A stretch of 64,000 nucleotides of DNA from Promicromonospora soli (GTDB lineage: Bacteria > Actinomycetota > Actinomycetes > Actinomycetales > Cellulomonadaceae), in contig NZ_BNAS01000007.1 in NCBI RefSeq assembly GCF_014653785.1, positions 1 to 64,000 of the forward strand. Reading direction: 5' to 3'. Every line of letters begins with the position of its first letter. Positions within the stretch are counted from its first letter, which is position 1. The notes below the pieces were generated by a model that was not told the origin of the DNA, searched no databases, and saw nothing but the letters and a program-made list of their open reading frames with translations. The position numbers and the translations under genes are program-made. Of this stretch, positions 8,965-19,561 are shown piece by piece.

Positions 8965-9942
8965 TCACGTGCTCGTCGCCCTCTCGCGCGAGGCGAACCA
9001 CTGCTGGAGCAGCACGGCGGCCACGATGATCGCGCCCTTGGCAATCGCCTGGACCGAGCTGTCGAGGTTGTTGAGGACGAAGACGTTCGTCAGCGTCGCG
9101 AAGATCAGGACGCCCAGGACGGTGCCCGTGATGGTGCCGCGGCCGCCGGCCAGCAGCGTGCCACCGACGACCACCGCAGCGATGGCGTCCAGCTCGTAGA
9201 GCGTGCCGTGGGTCGAGGAGCCCGCAGTCGTGCGGGCCAGCATCATCACGGCGCCGATCCCCGCCGTCAGGCCGGTGAGCCCGTACAGGTACAGGGTGTG
9301 CCGCTTGATCTTGATGCCCGCCAGACGGGCCGCCTCCGGGTTGCCGCCCACCGCGATGGTGCGCCGGCCGAACGTGGTGCGGTTCAGCAGGAACCATCCG
9401 GCGGCGGCGACCACGACGAAGATCCACACGATCATCGGCAGGCCGAGGAGATCGCCGCGGAAGACGTCGAGGAACGGATCCACGTCGACGATCTGGGTGC
9501 GCCGCCCCGCGATGATCTCCGCCAGACCGCGGGCCGCGGCCAGCATCGCAAGGGTGGCGATGAACGCGGGCACCCTGCCGTAAGCGACGAGGGCGCCGTT
9601 CACCAGCCCCGCGCAGAGCCCGACCACGAGCGCGGTCAGGACGATGACCCACCAGCCGTAGTCCTCGGCCATGTACTGGGTGGACAGGGTGGACGCCCAC
9701 ACCGTCGCCAGGCCGAGCACCGAGCCGACCGACAGGTCGATGCCGCCGCCGGTGATGACGAACGTCATGCCGATGCTCACCACGCCGATCGTCGCGGCGA
9801 GGCTCAGGATCGTGGTGATGTTGCCGATGCTGGCGAACCGCCCGTCGGTGGTGGCGATCCCAACAACACACAGCAGGACCAGGGCGAGCACGAGGCCGCC
9901 CATTCGCAGTGCCGGCCCTGACAGGGCCGATCGTGTGCTCAC
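8965..9942 (-). CDS. sugar ABC transporter permease, RbsC-like
   Basis: A 325-residue hydrophobic protein with about eight to ten membrane segments and the RbsC-family motif GGGIDLSVGS. It forms the membrane channel of the CUT2 importer. Its GTG start overlaps the TGA of the ATPase gene by four bases (GTGA), with GGAAG about seven bases upstream, indicating translational coupling. The frame stays open far upstream, but that part lies within the ATPase gene in another frame and does not look like protein. Confidence 0.9.
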   Translation of the reverse strand: MSTRSALSGPALRMGGLVLALVLLCVVGIATTDGRFASIGNITTILSLAATIGVVSIGMTFVITGGGIDLSVGSVLGLATVWASTLSTQYMAEDYGWWVIVLTALVVGLCAGLVNGALVAYGRVPAFIATLAMLAAARGLAEIIAGRRTQIVDVDPFLDVFRGDLLGLPMIVWIFVVVAAAGWFLLNRTTFGRRTIAVGGNPEAARLAGIKIKRHTLYLYGLTGLTAGIGAVMMLARTTAGSSTHGTLYELDAIAAVVVGGTLLAGGRGTITGTVLGVLIFATLTNVFVLNNLDSSVQAIAKGAIIVAAVLLQQWFASRERATST

Positions 9943-11477
9943 GCGACACTTCCTTCCATGACCAGGTCGAGCACGGCGTGCTCGTCGATTTCGTCGGCCG
10001 GGCCCTCGTGGACCGCGCGGCCGTCGGAGATGACCAGAACCCGGTCCGCCAGGCCGAGCACCTCCGGGATCTCGCTGGAGACGACGAGCACGGCTGTACC
10101 CGCGTCGGCCAGCCGCCGGATCAGGCCGTAGATCTCGGCGCGCGCGCCGACGTCGACGCCCCGGGTGGGTTCGTCGAGCAGGAGTACGCGGCAGCCGTGC
10201 ACGAGCCAGCGCGCCAGCAGCGCCTTCTGCTGGTTGCCGCCGGACAGGGTGCGCGCGTCGCGGTCCACCGAGGCGGGCCGCAGGTCGAGGGCCTCGACCT
10301 GCTCGCGCGCCGCCGCACGCTCGGCCCCCTCGTCGAGGAGTCCCCCGCGGCCCAGGCGCGCGAAGGTGGAGAGAGTGATGTTCCGGTACACAGGCTCGTC
10401 CAGGAGCAGGCCCTGGCTCTTGCGCTCCTCCGGGCACAGCCCCATGCCCGCGGCGACTGCAACGTCCACACCCGCGCGCAGGCGCTTGCCGCCCACGCGC
10501 ACGCTGCCCGACGTCGCGCGCCGGGCCCCGTAGATCGTCTCCAGGATCTCGGAGCGGCCCGAGCCCACCAGGCCCGCCAGGCCGACGATCTCGCCGGCGC
10601 GGACCGTGAGGGAGACGTCCTCGAAGACTGCTCCGAGCCCGAGGCCCTCGACATCGAGCACCGGTGCCGCGTCCTCCGGGACGCCGGGACGGTCGGGGAA
10701 CGCGTACTCGACCGACCGGCCGGTCATCAGCCGGATCAGCTCCTTGGTCGGCGTGTCCGCGACGGGCAGGCCCGTCGCGACGGTACGACCGTCCTTGAGC
10801 ACGGTGATGCGGTCGCCGAGCTGCCGGATCTCCTCCAGGCGGTGCGAGATGTAGACGACGGCCACGCCCTCGGCCGTGAGCTCGCGCACGATGCGGTGCA
10901 GGTTCCCGACCTCCTCGGAGTCCAGCACCGCGGACGGCTCGTCCATGACCACGACACGCGCCTCGCGGGACAGCGCGCGGGCCAGCTGCACGATCTGCTT
11001 GCCTGCCGCGGGCAGGCGGCCCACCTCGCGATGCGGCGAGATCTCGGGGTGGCCGAGGCGCTGCATGACCTCGCGGGTACGCCGGGCGGCGTCGGACCGG
11101 CGGGTGACGCCGCCCCGCGCCAGCTCGTGCCCGAGGTAGATGTTCTCGGCGACGGTCAGGCCGTCGACGACGTCGAGCTCCTGGTAGATCGTCGCGATGC
11201 CGAGACGCAGGGCCGCCACCGGGTCCGGGATGGTGACCGGTGCCTCGTCGAGCAGGACCTCGCCCGCCGTGGGCTGGTGTGCCCCGGCCAGGATCTTGAT
11301 CAGGGTGGACTTGCCCGCCCCGTTCTGGCCCAGCAGGCAGTGCACCTCGCCGGGACGGACCTCGAGGTCCACACCGTCGAGCGCTCGCGCGCCGGGAAAC
11401 TCCTTCACGATGCCACGCATCCGCAGCAGGGGCTGCGGCGCCGGCTGCTCTGTCGGTTCTGGGTCCACGTCGACCAT
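9939..11477 (-). CDS. sugar ABC transporter ATP-binding protein, RbsA-like
   Basis: A 512-residue protein with two fused ABC domains. The first has a canonical Walker A (GQNGAGKST), signature LPAAGKQ and Walker B VVMDEPS. The second has the degenerate nucleotide loop GLVGSGRSE, a proper signature LSGGNQQ and LLLDEPTRGVDVG, the pattern typical of RbsA/MglA. No ribosome site precedes the ATG at 11477. A good promoter (TTGACG, 17 nt, TACGTT) puts the transcript start on the A of the ATG, so the mRNA is probably leaderless. It is the first gene of the sugar operon. Confidence 0.9.
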   Translation of the reverse strand: MVDVDPEPTEQPAPQPLLRMRGIVKEFPGARALDGVDLEVRPGEVHCLLGQNGAGKSTLIKILAGAHQPTAGEVLLDEAPVTIPDPVAALRLGIATIYQELDVVDGLTVAENIYLGHELARGGVTRRSDAARRTREVMQRLGHPEISPHREVGRLPAAGKQIVQLARALSREARVVVMDEPSAVLDSEEVGNLHRIVRELTAEGVAVVYISHRLEEIRQLGDRITVLKDGRTVATGLPVADTPTKELIRLMTGRSVEYAFPDRPGVPEDAAPVLDVEGLGLGAVFEDVSLTVRAGEIVGLAGLVGSGRSEILETIYGARRATSGSVRVGGKRLRAGVDVAVAAGMGLCPEERKSQGLLLDEPVYRNITLSTFARLGRGGLLDEGAERAAAREQVEALDLRPASVDRDARTLSGGNQQKALLARWLVHGCRVLLLDEPTRGVDVGARAEIYGLIRRLADAGTAVLVVSSEIPEVLGLADRVLVISDGRAVHEGPADEIDEHAVLDLVMEGSVA

Positions 11478-11483
11478 GTATCG

Positions 11484-11521
11484 AACGTAGATGGACTTTT
11501 GGCGACCGTCAAGCAAAAGTC
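11484..11521 (-). promoter_or_regulatory. sugar operon promoter with inverted-repeat operator
   Basis: On the minus strand TTGACG (11507-11512) and TACGTT (11484-11489) are separated by 17 bases, followed by six bases and the ATG of the ATPase gene. A perfect inverted repeat, GACTTTTG (11494-11501) and CAAAAGTC (11514-11521), lies over the spacer and the far side of the -35 box. The arm centres are 20 bases apart, two helical turns, which suits a dimeric ROK repressor. The divergent ROK gene is the obvious candidate regulator. Confidence 0.7.
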
Positions 11522-11533
11522 GCAACTATGTTG

Positions 11534-11557
11534 ACCATGATTGACTAGAGTCATGGT
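11534..11557. promoter_or_regulatory. second inverted repeat overlapping the ROK gene start
   Basis: ACCATGA (11534-11540) and TCATGGT (11551-11557) form a perfect 7-bp inverted repeat that includes the ATG of the ROK gene. It differs in sequence from the operator at 11494-11521. It could be an autoregulatory site or an RNA stem at the start codon. Confidence 0.4.
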
Positions 11558-12734
11558 GGAAGTGGGACGGGCCGCGGTTCAGCAGGCACCCAAGGTCTCT
11601 GGAGCAGGAGACATGTTTCAGCTCCTGCGTGATGGACGGCCCCGCACGCGGGCCGATCTCGCGGCTGTGACGGGGCAGGCCCGGTCGACGGTCGCGGCGC
11701 GCATCGACCTGCTCATGGCGGCCGGGCTCATCGCACCGGCGGGCGAGGCGACGTCGACCGGCGGCAGGCCGCCCGCGACCTTCGCGTTCGCGCCGTCCGC
11801 GCGGGTGGTCCTGGGTGTCGACCTCGGGGCGACGCATGCCCGGCTCGCCGTGACCGATCTCGCCTCCACCATCCTGGCGCAGCGCGAGCTGCCGCTGCTG
11901 ATCACCGACGGACCGGACCTCGTGCTCGACCGCGTGGCCGAGACCGGCGCCGAGCTGCTGCGCGAGGCCGGACGGTCCACCAGCGAGCTCGCCGGGGTCG
12001 GCGTCGGCCTGCCGGGGCCCGTGGAGCACGCCACCGGCAAGCCGAACAACCCGCCGATCATGCCCGGCTGGGACAACGCCGACGTGCCCGCCATCCTCGG
12101 CGACCGGTTCCACGCACCCGTGCTCGTGGACAACGACGTCAACATCATGGCCCTCGGCGAGCACCGCACCGCCTGGCCCGGCGTGGCCGACCTGCTGTTC
12201 GTCAAGGTCGCCACCGGCATCGGCGCCGGCATCATCGCCGACGGCGCGCTACGGCGCGGCGCGCAGGGCTCGGCGGGCGACATCGGGCACGTCGCCGTGC
12301 CGGGCGTCACCGACGTCGTGTGCCGGTGCGGCAACATCGGCTGCCTGGAGGCCATCGCCAGCGGGCTGGCCGTCGCGAACAAGCTGGAGGGCGCGAAGAC
12401 GCCCGCCGACGTGGTCGCGCTGGTGCGCTCGGGTGACGTCGCCGCGAGCCAGGCCGTGCGCCAGGCCGGGCGGGACATCGGCGCGGTGCTCGCCACGAGC
12501 GTCAGCCTGCTCAACCCGTCGATGATCGTGATCGGCGGCATCCTGGCCGACGCCGGGGAGCACATCGTGGCCGGCATCCGCGAGGTGGTCTACCAGCGAT
12601 CGCTGCCGCTGGCGACCCAGCACCTGCGCATCGTCACGGCGCGGACCGGCACGCAGGCCGGCGTGCTGGGCGCGAGCGCCATGGCGGTCGACCAGGCCCT
12701 CTCCTCGGAGGCGGTGGACCGCCTGGTGGCCTAG
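11553..12734 (+). CDS. ROK-family transcriptional repressor
   Basis: A 393-residue ROK protein. The N-terminus holds a winged helix (about 20-75, with DMFQLLRDGRPRTRADL and RSTVAARIDLL). The sugar-kinase-like domain follows, with the ATP-loop segment GVDLGATHARLA, and the zinc motif is complete (GH, then CRCGNIGCLE). Such proteins repress sugar operons and release DNA on binding sugar. It is divergent from the sugar ABC operon. The start is uncertain: ATG 11553 keeps the conserved GAGD segment before the helix and is preferred, whereas ATG 11613 has a GGAG eight bases upstream. Confidence 0.9.
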   Translation: MVEVGRAAVQQAPKVSGAGDMFQLLRDGRPRTRADLAAVTGQARSTVAARIDLLMAAGLIAPAGEATSTGGRPPATFAFAPSARVVLGVDLGATHARLAVTDLASTILAQRELPLLITDGPDLVLDRVAETGAELLREAGRSTSELAGVGVGLPGPVEHATGKPNNPPIMPGWDNADVPAILGDRFHAPVLVDNDVNIMALGEHRTAWPGVADLLFVKVATGIGAGIIADGALRRGAQGSAGDIGHVAVPGVTDVVCRCGNIGCLEAIASGLAVANKLEGAKTPADVVALVRSGDVAASQAVRQAGRDIGAVLATSVSLLNPSMIVIGGILADAGEHIVAGIREVVYQRSLPLATQHLRIVTARTGTQAGVLGASAMAVDQALSSEAVDRLVA

Positions 12735-12783
12735 GCCTCCCGGGTGACGGCGGTGGTGACGAAGGTGAGGTAGGCGCGGTGGC

Positions 12784-12846
12784 GCCGGGGCTTGCGCCGG
12801 CCCGGACCGGTCAGGGCCGGGGCTTGCGCCGGCCCGGACCGGTCAG
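12784..12846. repeat. 31-nt perfect tandem duplication between convergent genes
   Basis: A 31-base unit at 12784-12814 recurs at 12816-12846, separated by one base. Each unit contains GGCGC/GCGCC-type self-complementary words, so both copies can form stem-loops. The repeat lies between the convergent ROK and short-chain dehydrogenase genes, where a bidirectional terminator is expected. Confidence 0.7.
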
Positions 12847-12888
12847 CTGGGCATGCCGGCCCGCCAGAACCGGTATGGGCGTGGCTTG

Positions 12889-13689
12889 TCAGGCAGTACG
12901 GGTGAGGTAGCGATCGGCCGGGACCCTTAGCGACAGGTTCGGGACGAGCGCCTGACGCGCCTTCTCGAACGACTCCCAGTCGCTGATGTCCGGCAGCGAC
13001 AAGATCGTGACGGGCTCCCCGGCGTCGAGGCCGGCGAACGCCGCGTCGACGGCGTCGTCCACGTTCATGACCATCTCCTCGGGAAGAGCCGCGAGGTCGA
13101 CACCGGAACCGTCCCAGAGATCCGTGCGGACAGCGCCCGGCAGCACGGCCTGCACCGTGACGGGGCTCTCGGCGAGCTCCTGCTGCAGGGCCTGGGTGAA
13201 CGTCAGCACGTAGCTCTTGGTGCCGCTGTAGACGGCGCTGAAGGGCATGACGTTGAGAGCCATGGCAGAGGAGATGTTCACGACGGTTCCGTGCCCGCGG
13301 GCCGTCAGGCCCGGCAGGACGGCGATGGTCAGCCTGGTCAGCGATGTCACATTGAGGTTGATCAGCGCCTCATAGGCCGCCGCGTCGGAGGCTGCCAGCG
13401 GCGTGAGCAGCGCAGCGCCGGCGTTGTTGATCAGCACCTCGATGCTCTCGTCGGTCCGAAGACGCTCCTCGACCACGGAGATCTGCGCCGCATCGGTGAG
13501 ATCGGCGGGGACGACGTCCACCGCACGGCCGGTGCGGCTGCGGATGTCCGACGCCAGCGATTCCAGCCGCGCGGTGTTCCGGGCCACCAGGATCAGGTCG
13601 TAGCCCCGGTCGGCGAGCCGCTGCGCGTAGGCGGTGCCCAGGCCGGCGGATGCGCCGGTGACGACGGCGGTCTTGTTCTGCGTGGTCAT
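12889..13689 (-). CDS. short-chain dehydrogenase/reductase
   Basis: A 266-residue classical SDR with the cofactor motif TGASAGLG, NNAG, the catalytic Ser in NISSAM and the YSGTK (YxxxK) pair. The Arg (ARN) after the second strand suggests NADP preference. It is probably a cytoplasmic oxidoreductase of unknown substrate. It is transcribed away from a TetR gene whose matching operator overlaps this gene's promoter, so it is most likely the repressor's target. The ribosome site is weak. Confidence 0.9.
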   Translation of the reverse strand: MTTQNKTAVVTGASAGLGTAYAQRLADRGYDLILVARNTARLESLASDIRSRTGRAVDVVPADLTDAAQISVVEERLRTDESIEVLINNAGAALLTPLAASDAAAYEALINLNVTSLTRLTIAVLPGLTARGHGTVVNISSAMALNVMPFSAVYSGTKSYVLTFTQALQQELAESPVTVQAVLPGAVRTDLWDGSGVDLAALPEEMVMNVDDAVDAAFAGLDAGEPVTILSLPDISDWESFEKARQALVPNLSLRVPADRYLTRTA

Positions 13690-13741
13690 GGGGTTGTCTC
13701 ATTTCTGGTCCGGTGGACGAACGGGCCGAATGTCGGCCCTG

Positions 13742-13779
13742 CGTTAGATGACGATAGGTATCTAACGTCGCCCCGTCAA
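13742..13779 (-). promoter_or_regulatory. SDR promoter overlapped by TetR operator 1
   Basis: On the minus strand TTGACG (13774-13779), 17 bases and TATCGT (13751-13756) form a good promoter. The inverted repeat CGTTAGAT (13742-13749), ten bases, ATCTAACG (13760-13767) covers its spacer and -10 box. The same core, TAGAT-N10-ATCTA, recurs at the TetR promoter, which strongly suggests one repressor for both. Confidence 0.75.
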
Positions 13780-13830
13780 CCGCGCGGATGCCGCCGGCCA
13801 CCGCCCAGGCGTGCCGCACGGGACGTCGCG

Positions 13831-13855
13831 TATGATAGATGCGGATTACTATCTA
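13831..13855 (+). promoter_or_regulatory. TetR promoter -10 box and operator 2
   Basis: TATGAT (13831-13836) is a near-consensus -10 box for the plus-strand TetR gene; no clear -35 box is seen. TAGAT (13836-13840), ten bases, ATCTA (13851-13855) repeats the core of operator 1 and overlaps the -10 and transcript start, as expected for autorepression. Confidence 0.7.
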
Positions 13856-13876
13856 ACCTTGGCAGGCAGGTGGCTG

Positions 13877-14443
13877 ATGAGTCGCGTTTCGCAGGCGCAA
13901 GCGATCGAGAACCGCAGGCGCGCGGTCGCCGCGGCGTCCCGGCTCTTCCGGGAGCGCGGGGTGAACGGCATCAGCGTCGCCGATCTGATGAAGTCCATCG
14001 GACTGACCACGGGTGGCTTCTACAAGCAGTTCTCCTCCAAGGAGGCCTTGGTCGTCGAGGCGACTCGAGCCGGCTTCGAGGACCTTGACCTGCTCCTGGC
14101 CGAGTTCGATACCACCCACGGCGATCACGACAGCGCGCGCGGCGCCCTCGTCGACTTCTACCTGTCGGCCGAGCACCGTGACCAGCCCGGCACCGGCTGC
14201 CCGACCGCGGGATTCGCAGGCGACGTGGCTCGCGAGCCGACGGCTGGGGAGGTGCGTGAGACCTACGCAGCCGGAGTCGAGGACTTCGCCGCGTGGCTGT
14301 CTACCGACGGCGACGACGGGCTTCCCATGGTGGCCACTCTGGTCGGCGCGCTCCTGCTTGCCCGGGCCACGGCGGGCACGGAGCTGTCGGAGAGGATCCT
14401 GGAGTCGACCCACAAGGTCGTGGCCGCACCACACCGGCCGTGA
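13877..14443 (+). CDS. TetR-family repressor
   Basis: A 188-residue TetR protein. The helix-turn-helix lies at about residues 10-55 (SRLFRERGVNGISVADLMKS, then GLTTGGFYKQFSSKEAL). The C-terminal ligand domain is of the type often seen beside SDR genes. The start at ATG 13877 follows AGGTGG; in-frame codons further upstream lie in the operator. It ends nine bases from the convergent ligase gene. It probably represses itself and the divergent short-chain dehydrogenase, releasing DNA on binding a reactive or aromatic small molecule (inference). Confidence 0.9.
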   Translation: MSRVSQAQAIENRRRAVAAASRLFRERGVNGISVADLMKSIGLTTGGFYKQFSSKEALVVEATRAGFEDLDLLLAEFDTTHGDHDSARGALVDFYLSAEHRDQPGTGCPTAGFAGDVAREPTAGEVRETYAAGVEDFAAWLSTDGDDGLPMVATLVGALLLARATAGTELSERILESTHKVVAAPHRP

Positions 14444-14452
14444 CCCGCCGGT

Positions 14453-18091
<3,639 letters not shown>

Positions 18092-18095
<4 letters not shown>

Positions 18096-18703
18096 GCGTT
18101 GACCTTCTGGAAGACGGGGAAGGTCATGGCGTGCTCGACCAGGGTGATGAGGGTCAGGACGGCGGACTGCCGGTCGCGGGCGTCGCACTCCACGATCGGC
18201 GTCTCGGGCAGCAGGTCCAGCGCCGCACGGACCCGCTCCAGCGGGTAGTCCGGCGAGTCCGGGAAGTGGTTGACGACCACCGCGAACGGGATCTTGGTCC
18301 GCAGCTCCAGCTGGTCCAGGACCTCGAAGCTGTCCTCCAGGTGCCGCGTGTCGATCATGACCAGCGCGCCGACGGCGCCGTCGGCCAGGCCTGCCCACAG
18401 GTCCCAGAAACGGCGCTGGCCCGGGGTGCCGAACAGGTACAGGGCGATGTCTTCGGTCACGGTGATGCGACCGAAGTCCATCGCGACCGTCGTCGTCTCC
18501 TTGTTCGGCAGCCCCGGGTCGATGCCCACGCTCGCCGTGGTGATGCGCTCCTCGGTACGTAGCGGGTCGATCTCGCTGACGGCACCGATCAGCGTCGTCT
18601 TGCCCACCCCGAAGGCGCCCACGACCAGGACCTTCACCGACCGTGCAACGGTCGGTGCCAGGTGCGGTCCGGGCGCGGTGCGGTCAGAGCTTGCGGAGTC
18701 CAT
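18092..18703 (-). CDS. cvnD: conservon small GTPase (CvnD-like ATP/GTP-binding protein)
   Basis: A 203-residue Ras-like/MglA-type GTPase. The P-loop is GAFGVGKTT (about residue 26-34), the switch II region LFGTPGQRRFW, and NHFPDS stands in place of the NKxD base-recognition motif. In conservons the protein works with the Roadblock protein and the kinase-like sensor as a membrane-associated complex resembling eukaryotic G-protein modules. It overlaps the DUF742 gene by 20 bases upstream and the P450 gene by four downstream. Confidence 0.92.
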
Positions 18704-19037
18704 CGAGAATCTTCTCCAGGATGTCCTTGCCGGGCAGGACGTGCGATTGGTGGTTGGAACGAATCGTCAGGTGTCCCGCGTCGACCAGGTCCGAGACCAT
18801 GACCGCCACGAGGCTTACCGGTAGCTGCAGGTAAGCCGCCACCTCCGCGAGCGCGAGCGTGCCGCGGCACAGCTGCGCCAGCTCGCGCTCCAGCCGGCCC
18901 GCCGTCGAGAGCAGAGGCCTGCTCTCGACGGCGCGCACAAGAGTCTCCGGTCGCAGAGTGTTCCGCGACGGGTGCGCACGCCCCGAGGTGAGTACGTACG
19001 AGCGCACCGGGTGGTCGCGGTATTCCTCGGTGTCCAT
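18684..19037 (-). CDS. cvnC: conservon DUF742 protein (CvnC-like)
   Basis: A 117-residue DUF742 protein with the typical HPVRSYVLTSGRA opening and a winged-helix-like body (TLALAEVAAYLQLPVSLV, then VSDLVDAGHL). It begins at ATG 19037 after a G-rich ribosome site. DUF742 proteins occur almost only between Roadblock and GTPase genes of conservons. Codons further upstream are open but lie over the Roadblock gene and do not look like protein. Confidence 0.92.
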   Translation of the reverse strand: MDTEEYRDHPVRSYVLTSGRAHPSRNTLRPETLVRAVESRPLLSTAGRLERELAQLCRGTLALAEVAAYLQLPVSLVAVMVSDLVDAGHLTIRSNHQSHVLPGKDILEKILDGLRKL

Positions 19038-19147
19038 CCCCTCGCCCCCTGTCGGTCGGTCAGGTATCCGTCGAGCTGGTGGTGCCTGAAACACGCGAGC
19101 CGCGCTGGGCCCGAATAGTGCTTTCCCGTATGGCGGCCGAGGCGGGA

Positions 19148-19561
19148 TCAGCTGGAGATCCGCTCCGTGCCCAGGGTGCGCTCCCCAATCATGAGGACCT
19201 GGGCCTGCATCTGCTGGGCGATCAACGCCGGGTCGATCACCGTCTCTGTGACGACCGCGAGGCGGGAGCCGTCGCCGGCCCCCCGGACGAAGAGGAATCC
19301 GCCGTCGAACTCCACCATCACCTGGCGGATCGTCTCGCTGTGCCCGAACTCCCTGCTCATTCCCATTCCCAGCGCCACAAGTCCGGCACATGCCGCGGCC
19401 ACCTTGTCGGCCACGTCGAGCGGGGTCTGGTCTGTCCGAACCTTCATCAGCCCGTCCGAGGTGAGCACCACAACATGCTTGACCCCTCGCACTCCACTGA
19501 TGAGCTCGAGCATCCAGCTGTTGCCGTCGGTGCTCGTCATGCCGTCGGCCTGCGTAGTCAT
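19148..19561 (-). CDS. cvnB: conservon Roadblock/LC7 protein (CvnB-like)
   Basis: A 137-residue Roadblock/LC7 protein: WMLELISGVRGVKHVVVLTSDG, then DQTPLDVADKVAAACAGL and the VEFDGGFLFVRGAG strand pair. In the MglB-like role it would regulate the GTPase. GGAGG precedes the ATG, which overlaps the sensor gene's TGA by four bases (ATGA). Confidence 0.92.
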   Translation of the reverse strand: MTTQADGMTSTDGNSWMLELISGVRGVKHVVVLTSDGLMKVRTDQTPLDVADKVAAACAGLVALGMGMSREFGHSETIRQVMVEFDGGFLFVRGAGDGSRLAVVTETVIDPALIAQQMQAQVLMIGERTLGTERISS

